Shown: in pieces, positions 59,148-64,000 of the stretch | How positions within the stretch are numbered: the first letter of the stretch is position 1 | How the letters are laid out: each line of letters begins with the position of its first letter | Source: Methanothermobacter sp. | Lineage (GTDB): Archaea; Methanobacteriota; Methanobacteria; Methanobacteriales; DSM-23052 | DNA: 64,000 bases | Direction of reading: 5' to 3' | Assembly (NCBI GenBank): GCA_030055615.1 | Contig: JASFYN010000002.1 | Span: 313,245 to 377,244, forward strand | Program-made: the position numbers and the translations under genes | Notes under the pieces: generated by a model | What the model saw: only the letters and a program-made list of their open reading frames with translations | The model's database searches: none | What the model was told of the DNA's origin: nothing

Positions 59148-61631
59148 TTGCCAAGAAAGAAGTCTATTATATTAGTATGTATTCTAGCCTTTATCATAAG
59201 ACTCATACCAAGTAGGAATTTTGCATTCCCTGGTAACGATGCATACATCCACCATGACATTGTAATGAGACTAGCCACAAAAGGCATAGGCATAATTTCA
59301 AAAAACCCCACTTCACTACTAGGACTTAAACCATACGCTTATCCACCACTTTATCATATGTTAGGACTCCTCATGTATAAGATATTTAACAGCCAACTTG
59401 TATTCTTTCTTTTACCACCGGTTCTTGCAATATTAACTATACTCGTATTTTATAAGATCGCATGGGAAATCTTCCAAAATGAGAGGGATTCAATTTTCTC
59501 AGCCTTTTTATTTTCAATGGTACCATCATTTGTGGCCAGGACATCGGTATTCATACCAGAATCCTTAGGAATCCTATTATTCACAATAATACTCTACATC
59601 CTCGTAAAATATGTTAAGAGCATGCCAGAATACTCTGATATTGATAGTTTCAGTCTAGGAGGATTCTTCAAGATATTCAAAGGCAATCTTAAATATATTA
59701 TAATAGCTCTTCTGATATTTTCAATATACTTATTCACCCATAGGGGATGGGTATTCCTCACCATAACTGTCCTAATATTAATTTTAACATTCCTGATACC
59801 CTCCTTTAAAAAAAGGCCAATAGAAGTTTCTATCTTATTCTTCTTCGCAGTCGCCGGTATTCTAGAATTCACATTACTCGCCACCCGTTTACAAACACAA
59901 CCAGTTACAATACTCGGATTCCCAAAATGGATGGGTCTAATCCAGCTCATATTCGGATTATATGGTGCACTATTTTTCATAAAATCGAAGAATCCACTCT
60001 ACAAGTTTATATTTTTATGGTTCACTATATTTGCGATAATGGGAACATATTCCTTCAGATTCCGGGACCCTTATGCTGCGATACCATTATCCTTAATGGC
60101 CGGTTACGGGCTCTCACAAGCCATTATAAGATTGAATAAGCTCAGAATACCAGATTATAGGATACTAAAGAAAAATCTCACACCATATATAAGATTATTT
60201 GTTATTTCACTTCTTTTGATCATCCCAATCGCACAAGGGGGTGTGATAGCTTATCTAAATGTTATAAGTCCCACACCAGAGCAGATAGAGGCCTTTGAAT
60301 GGATAGAGAAAAACACGCCACCCAATTCTGTGTTTTTGGCGACAATGGAAGATGCCTACCTCCTTATAGGTAACACGCACAGAAGGGACGTTCTATTATG
60401 GAAGACGATCTACCAGGGTATGATGGGAAACCCCCCCACATTAAAAGAGAAAGAGATGAGCGAAATAGAAGTAAAGACAATATTTACCACTTCACAGATC
60501 AATGAAGCATACTATTTCCTCGAAAAAAATAACATAACATACATTTACATTAGAAAACCCATGCATCAGCAAGGTTTGGGATTATATCTCCCCACAGACA
60601 CCCACTTCAAAACTCTTATTGTCACGGGAGATGCTGCAGTATATCAATACATTCCAAAACCCCCCATAGAAGGGAATAAATCCAAAATAAACTTTACTGG
60701 AGACCCAAAATATGAAAAAATAACTGATTTCATAGAAAAGTTTTGGAACGGATATTCTTATTCAGAAATCGGTGGATACACTCCAATGGAATATGATCCC
60801 GCTAGAGACTTAGAATTCGGAAGCACATTTAAAGGCTGCTACGACTCCAACGCCATGATAGCAGTTTTATATGACAAACTAGCTGCTAAAACAGGAAACA
60901 CACAATTTAAAGAAAGATCTGATTATCTAATCACATGGTTAGAATATAAACAGATGGAAAATGGGTCATTCCCTGGTGGAATGCCACCAGCAGAATACAC
61001 CATAACAACGGCCCAGACAATTTATCCCCTAAAAGACCTAAAAACAAATGAAACTGAAAAAATAACAAATAAAGGATTACAATTTATTGAAAACCAGATA
61101 AAAAATGGGGAGATCAGAATAGCAGCCAACAAAGAGTCATCACAACTTATAGGATCAGATTACCTGAAGCTTAAAACAGAATCCCAAGTAGGTGGAATGA
61201 ACCCAAACAAAGAAATCATATATAATGTAATTGAAAAACAAAGAAGAGACGGATCTTGGACCTCCATAGCATATGAAAACATCGAAATACTTAAAGGATT
61301 AACCCTATACTACCTCGCAACAAATGATACAAAGGCCCTAAAATCAATCCAAGAAGGCTCAAAATGGCTTAAAGCTAACCAAGAAGACAATGGCCAATTC
61401 AAAGGTGATGGAGATCCAGAAATATATTCCATAGGACATTACGCCGATGCACTCCTAGTATATTACGTGGCAGGGGACAAAGGAGCCATGGAAAAAACTC
61501 TCAATTACACCTTAAAAAAGAACATTAAAAATGACCCAACACCACTAAAATCCTACCTAACACTATTCTGGGACCTTAAAATAATATACAACGAGGATAA
61601 AGCCCTAGAATTATCATCAAAGATACTATAA
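59148..61631 (+). CDS. STT3-like membrane protein fused to a C-terminal alpha/alpha-barrel-like domain
   Basis: A ~827-residue protein. The N-terminal ~380 residues have about 11-12 spans and a GT-C-type first-loop motif (FPGNDAYIHHDIVMR, near residue 30) like oligosaccharyltransferase AglB/STT3. At residues ~384-410 the sequence WIEKNTPPNSVFLATMEDAYLLIG aligns in position with the STT3 soluble-domain start, but the WWDYG catalytic motif is replaced by TMEDA. From ~560 onward, repeated helical units with N/DG-S/Q-F/W turns (MENGSFPGG, RRDGSWTS, EDNGQFKGDGD) resemble a prenyltransferase/squalene-cyclase toroid. TTG 59148 follows GGTGAT. Read from the same operon as the lipid reductase. Function unknown. 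Confidence 0.6.
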   Translation: MPRKKSIILVCILAFIIRLIPSRNFAFPGNDAYIHHDIVMRLATKGIGIISKNPTSLLGLKPYAYPPLYHMLGLLMYKIFNSQLVFFLLPPVLAILTILVFYKIAWEIFQNERDSIFSAFLFSMVPSFVARTSVFIPESLGILLFTIILYILVKYVKSMPEYSDIDSFSLGGFFKIFKGNLKYIIIALLIFSIYLFTHRGWVFLTITVLILILTFLIPSFKKRPIEVSILFFFAVAGILEFTLLATRLQTQPVTILGFPKWMGLIQLIFGLYGALFFIKSKNPLYKFIFLWFTIFAIMGTYSFRFRDPYAAIPLSLMAGYGLSQAIIRLNKLRIPDYRILKKNLTPYIRLFVISLLLIIPIAQGGVIAYLNVISPTPEQIEAFEWIEKNTPPNSVFLATMEDAYLLIGNTHRRDVLLWKTIYQGMMGNPPTLKEKEMSEIEVKTIFTTSQINEAYYFLEKNNITYIYIRKPMHQQGLGLYLPTDTHFKTLIVTGDAAVYQYIPKPPIEGNKSKINFTGDPKYEKITDFIEKFWNGYSYSEIGGYTPMEYDPARDLEFGSTFKGCYDSNAMIAVLYDKLAAKTGNTQFKERSDYLITWLEYKQMENGSFPGGMPPAEYTITTAQTIYPLKDLKTNETEKITNKGLQFIENQIKNGEIRIAANKESSQLIGSDYLKLKTESQVGGMNPNKEIIYNVIEKQRRDGSWTSIAYENIEILKGLTLYYLATNDTKALKSIQEGSKWLKANQEDNGQFKGDGDPEIYSIGHYADALLVYYVAGDKGAMEKTLNYTLKKNIKNDPTPLKSYLTLFWDLKIIYNEDKALELSSKIL

Positions 61632-62035
61632 AAAAACACTGAGATACAATTTATTTACCCAATATCTTAAATTTCCCACACTTTTTTTACTCTTTTTAAA
61701 TTTGGACAAGAAACCGGGAAAATAACAAAAATTTATAAAATATTCATATCCTAGGGCAAAACAAAACATATTTATATGTTTTAAGAGAAGAATTAAGGTG
61801 AAGTATAAAGGGATAATACGGGTATGAGGTGCAAAAGAAATGTTTAATATACTATTATCCGCACTCCAAGATTTTTTGAAAAAAACATTAAACATCTAAA
61901 TGTCCATCCAAATTTCATGACCTCACAAAGCTTCTTTGGATCATCCATGGAATCTAAGAATATTAAATACAAACATATAAACTGGGACAAGTCTAATATT
62001 ACTTCTAGGGAAACTAACACCTGGGGTGGATACCT
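61632..62035 (+). other. 404-base spacer with palindromic promoter region
   Basis: No standard gene. A palindrome with arms AAAACATAT (61763-61771) and ATATGTTTT (61774-61782) contains a TATA-like core. A 19-codon frame with a good ribosome-binding site follows (listed separately). Another TATA-like ACATATAAAC lies at about 61973-61982, upstream of the hydrogenase operon. Confidence 0.5.
61840..61899 (+). CDS. Possible 19-residue peptide
   Basis: The frame reads MFNILLSALQDFLKKTLNI then stop. GAGGTG lies eight bases upstream of the ATG and a TATA-bearing palindrome about 65 bases before that. The peptide would be an amphipathic helix with hydrophobic residues at i, i+3/4. It could be a leader peptide of the hydrogenase operon, a membrane-active small protein, or chance. 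Too short for statistical support. Confidence 0.3.
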   Translation: MFNILLSALQDFLKKTLNI

Positions 62036-62536
62036 TTGAATGAAATCATAGCAATCCCAATCGCCGCAATCTTAGCATGGCTAAACTTCGTTATAATAGA
62101 CATATGGATGGGCCTACCCGAAGCCCCAGGTGTCAGAGGCGCGAGGGCAATCGGCAAATCCATAGAGAAAAGAGGAGGAGATCTAGGCGGAGGCTACTTT
62201 AAGGGGAATATCGTATGCTCTCCAGACGCCTCAGCCGGCACTCTACTAGCATCCTGTGGCTACTATGGATTCGGGGGCCCTGAGGGTGGTCTGATCGCCG
62301 CATTATTCGTTTACTTCGGGAATAGAATGTGCGCAGATCCCGGATACGCCGGGACAACAGGAGCCCTAACCATAACTTCTATAATATGGATCGCCTCCCA
62401 TTTTGGTATCACAGCAAATTACTTTATAGTAGGTATAGTCATCGCCATATTAACCATCCAAGGCTTATATCATCCACTATCATCCAAACTAATCGGTAAA
62501 ATAGCCAGAAAAATGAATAGAAAGGTCATCAAATAG
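62036..62536 (+). CDS. ehaB: Energy-converting hydrogenase subunit, probable EhaB
   Basis: A 166-residue membrane protein: about four spans and a Gly-rich central part ([47 protein letters not shown]). First gene of a six-gene run of small membrane proteins with overlapping starts. Sizes and order (about 166-84-85-93-162-...) fit ehaB-ehaC-ehaD-ehaE-ehaF-ehaG of the ferredoxin-reducing [NiFe]-hydrogenase Eha. TTG start with GGTGGA five bases before. An ehaA gene is not upstream. The parallel Ehb operon is the alternative reading. Confidence 0.6.
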   Translation: MNEIIAIPIAAILAWLNFVIIDIWMGLPEAPGVRGARAIGKSIEKRGGDLGGGYFKGNIVCSPDASAGTLLASCGYYGFGGPEGGLIAALFVYFGNRMCADPGYAGTTGALTITSIIWIASHFGITANYFIVGIVIAILTIQGLYHPLSSKLIGKIARKMNRKVIK

Positions 62537-62790
62537 TGGTAGAAATGATAGAAGAAACAATCATCTCATGTATAATAATATATATGGTTTTAAGACTCTT
62601 CATAACCCAGAATAGGTTAGAAAGGATGCCATACCTCAATGTCATAAATTTTGGGGTTGCGGCGATTATAACACTCAAAAATCCATCACCACTAGGTGCA
62701 ATAACATCAATGGTATATTTCATACTCGCAACTGTAGGCGCCAATGCAATAGCATTCACCATAAGCAAAGTAAAGGAGATAGAAGGATGA
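62536..62790 (+). CDS. ehaC: Energy-converting hydrogenase subunit, probable EhaC
   Basis: 84 residues, three spans (EETIISCIIIYMVLRLFITQNRLERMPYLNVINFGVAAIITL). GTG start shares its first base with the previous stop; AGGTCATC lies five bases before it. Typical small membrane arm subunit. Confidence 0.6.
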   Translation: MVEMIEETIISCIIIYMVLRLFITQNRLERMPYLNVINFGVAAIITLKNPSPLGAITSMVYFILATVGANAIAFTISKVKEIEG

Positions 62791-63044
62791 ACATTGAATT
62801 CATATATGCTGCGGCCATCCTCATGATAGTCGGGGCCCTAGGAGGCGTGCTTCAAACAAGGCCCATAGACAAGTTCCTCATGTTAGCAGTGCTAGGTGAT
62901 GGGCTAATTAGTATCGTGGCAACCTTCGGCTACCTTGACGTGGCCATGGCATCCTCATTCATGACCTTCGTAGGAATAATCATAATGATGATAGGATTAG
63001 TTAGAGTACTTGAAATCAGAAAAATGCGAGGCGAAATAGGATGA
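62787..63044 (+). CDS. ehaD: Energy-converting hydrogenase subunit, probable EhaD
   Basis: 85 residues, three spans: EFIYAAAILMIVGALGGVLQTRPIDKFLMLAVLGDGLISIVATFGYLDVAMA. ATGA overlap with ehaC; GGAGATAGAAGG before ATG. Confidence 0.6.
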   Translation: MNIEFIYAAAILMIVGALGGVLQTRPIDKFLMLAVLGDGLISIVATFGYLDVAMASSFMTFVGIIIMMIGLVRVLEIRKMRGEIG

Positions 63045-63322
63045 TCTCAGCCACTGGGACACTTCCATTAATATCATTCTACCTAGGGTTAACCTTAGTA
63101 TTAATTGGGAGCTTAGGTGTTGTATTCGGGCCTAAAACTTCCAAAGAGCCCATAGTTAGGATAATAAACCTTACAGTCCCTTCTACAGGCGTGGCATTGA
63201 TCTTTTTAAGTTATAATTATACCCTTGCAATGTTAACATTTCTAAGTGTGAATCCAATCCTCTATATCATAATGATAAGGGCTATTATAAGATTGGAAGA
63301 AATGGGAGGCCCCATAAGTTGA
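63041..63322 (+). CDS. ehaE: Energy-converting hydrogenase subunit, probable EhaE
   Basis: 93 residues, three spans: ISFYLGLTLVLIGSLGVVFGPKTSKEPIVRIINLTVPSTGVALIFLSYNYTLAMLTFLSVNPILYIIMIRAIIRLEE. Coupled by ATGA overlap to ehaD. Confidence 0.6.
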   Translation: MISATGTLPLISFYLGLTLVLIGSLGVVFGPKTSKEPIVRIINLTVPSTGVALIFLSYNYTLAMLTFLSVNPILYIIMIRAIIRLEEMGGPIS

Positions 63323-63807
63323 TAGGGAGAATCTTAAATCTTTTAGCCGAGCCCAGGGTGGTCCCTAAAATATTCGCATTCGCAATAGCAGTAGTATTAG
63401 TTTTTAGTTTGCCTCTTCCATTTCATCTCAACCCTGAACAAGTCTATCCTAAACCTCCACCCCAACTCCAGATAGAGCTGGCCAAGAAAAATGTTGATGT
63501 GAGTTATAATCTTGCACCCTATAATCGTGGCGGATTGCCAGTAGACCCCCATAATAGGGGTATAGTGAAGTCACAGTACAAAAGCCCATATGAAGGTTGG
63601 ATAACGGCCTATCTAACTCCATTCTCCCAGTGGCTGAGAGATGTTTCATACCACTTAGGCACCACTATCGTAGCGCATCCAGGGGGGATCCTAGATGAAA
63701 TCTTATACTACACAAGGGGATTAGACACGATACTCGAATCATCCATACTATTCACAGCATTTACCATAGCCTCTTGGGTTATATTAAATAGGACAAGAAA
63801 AATATGA
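63319..63807 (+). CDS. ehaF: Energy-converting hydrogenase subunit, probable EhaF
   Basis: 162 residues with an N-terminal span, a periplasm-type loop (YNLAPYNRGGLPVDPHNRGIVKSQYKSPYEGWITAYLTPFSQWL) and a C-terminal span after HPGGILDEILYYTRGLDTILESSILFTAF. TTGA overlap with ehaE; GGAGG upstream. Confidence 0.6.
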   Translation: MIGRILNLLAEPRVVPKIFAFAIAVVLVFSLPLPFHLNPEQVYPKPPPQLQIELAKKNVDVSYNLAPYNRGGLPVDPHNRGIVKSQYKSPYEGWITAYLTPFSQWLRDVSYHLGTTIVAHPGGILDEILYYTRGLDTILESSILFTAFTIASWVILNRTRKI

Positions 63808-63822
63808 TGGGAGAATAATAAA

Positions 63823-64000
63823 ATGGACCCTGTTTCAATAGTCCCTAATGTCGTGCCCCAAATAATCGTAAACTTTTATCCCATAGCAATCACAATCGCC
63901 ATCGTAACAGCCGCCATAGGACTCTCAGGGGTTATAATAGAAAAAAATGACTTCCAAAAGATTCTAATAATCCAGATAGTCACTTATGCCATGCTGATAA
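63823..64000 (+). CDS. ehaG: Energy-converting hydrogenase subunit, probable EhaG (3' cut by window)
   Basis: Only the first 59 residues are visible: MDPVSIVPNVVPQIIVNFYPI then a span and GVIIEKNDFQKILIIQ, a MnhC/NuoK-like feel. GGGAG before the ATG. The rest, and the proton-pumping and hydrogenase catalytic subunits, lie beyond the window. Confidence 0.55.
   Translation, partial: MDPVSIVPNVVPQIIVNFYPIAITIAIVTAAIGLSGVIIEKNDFQKILIIQIVTYAMLI

Overview
The window is chromosomal DNA from a hydrogenotrophic methanogenic archaeon of the order Methanobacteriales. The evidence is coenzyme M synthesis (comA), F420-dependent methylene-H4MPT reductase (mer), a methanogenesis-marker-16 protein, a six-gene pyruvate:ferredoxin oxidoreductase operon (porCDABEF), subunits of an energy-converting hydrogenase, archaeal TFE, histone, Spt5, aEF-1beta, RadB, archaeosine genes and ether-lipid genes. 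Gene content and order resemble Methanothermobacter as I remember it, but the DNA is clearly A+T-rich, so I do not commit to a genus. I saw no rRNA operon, CRISPR array, insertion sequence or prophage; this is almost entirely backbone sequence.

Layout. 1-1.7 kb: end of a trp operon (trpA, trpD), convergent with and overlapping tRNA-Ile(GAT). 1.7-6.1 kb (minus): tfe, an HD protein, a glutamate-synthase-like flavoprotein, a short archaeosine synthase ArcS, a MIP18/DUF59 protein and adenylate kinase. 6.4-10.3 kb (minus): comA followed by four poorly understood genes (ABC ATPase, G3E-like GTPase, Fe-S protein, CofE-like protein). 10.4-22.1 kb (plus): pyruvate-kinase-C-terminal-like protein, ftsZ, then secE-spt5-rpl11-rpl1-rplP0-rpl12, alaS, marker 16, thiI and the bifunctional FBP aldolase/phosphatase. 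22.1-24.2 kb (minus): DUF434, DUF47, DUF357 and an archaetidylinositol-phosphate-synthase-like gene. 24.3-32.7 kb: sua5, radB, an aminotransferase, then RLI/ABCE1 and histone (minus), then pth2, mfnE, a zinc ribbon, aEF-1beta and a TctA-like permease. 32.7-40.4 kb: Cys-rich methyltransferase (minus), archaeal pilus ATPase and membrane platform, a structured leader, mer, the radical-SAM archaeosine enzyme RaSEA and a TmcAL-like nucleotidyltransferase. 40.4-45.1 kb (minus): dihydropteroate-synthase-like protein, TtuA-type tRNA thiolase with a ThiS-like sulfur carrier, a DUF89 protein, an oxidoreductase with no usual start codon and a 64-residue protein. 45.2-49.8 kb (plus): porCDABEF and fumarase alpha.

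49.8-57.4 kb is a phosphate island: phoU, pstB, pstA, pstC and two tandem pstS genes (minus), a divergent citrate-synthase-family gene, then an HTH-PhoU regulator and a membrane protein (minus). Between pstS and the citrate-synthase-like gene are two copies of a palindromic operator-like site. 57.4-57.6 kb: tRNA-Thr(GGT) and tRNA-Leu(TAA). 57.8-61.6 kb (plus): ferredoxin, geranylgeranyl reductase, and a large protein joining an STT3-like membrane half to a C-terminal alpha/alpha-barrel-like region. 62.0-64.0 kb: the start of an energy-converting hydrogenase operon, running off the window.

Themes. Both archaeosine synthase partners (ArcS, RaSEA) and two sulfur-transfer tRNA systems (ThiI, TtuA/ThiS-like) are present, so tRNA modification is well represented. 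Por, fumarase and the citrate-synthase-like enzyme belong to autotrophic carbon assimilation from acetyl-CoA. The least explained units are the comA-linked GTPase/ABC/Fe-S/CofE-like cluster, the STT3-like fusion beside the lipid saturase, and the structured DNA before mer. Many genes use a GGTGAT-type ribosome-binding site, which itself contains GTG, so several starts were moved downstream to the codon spaced correctly from it.
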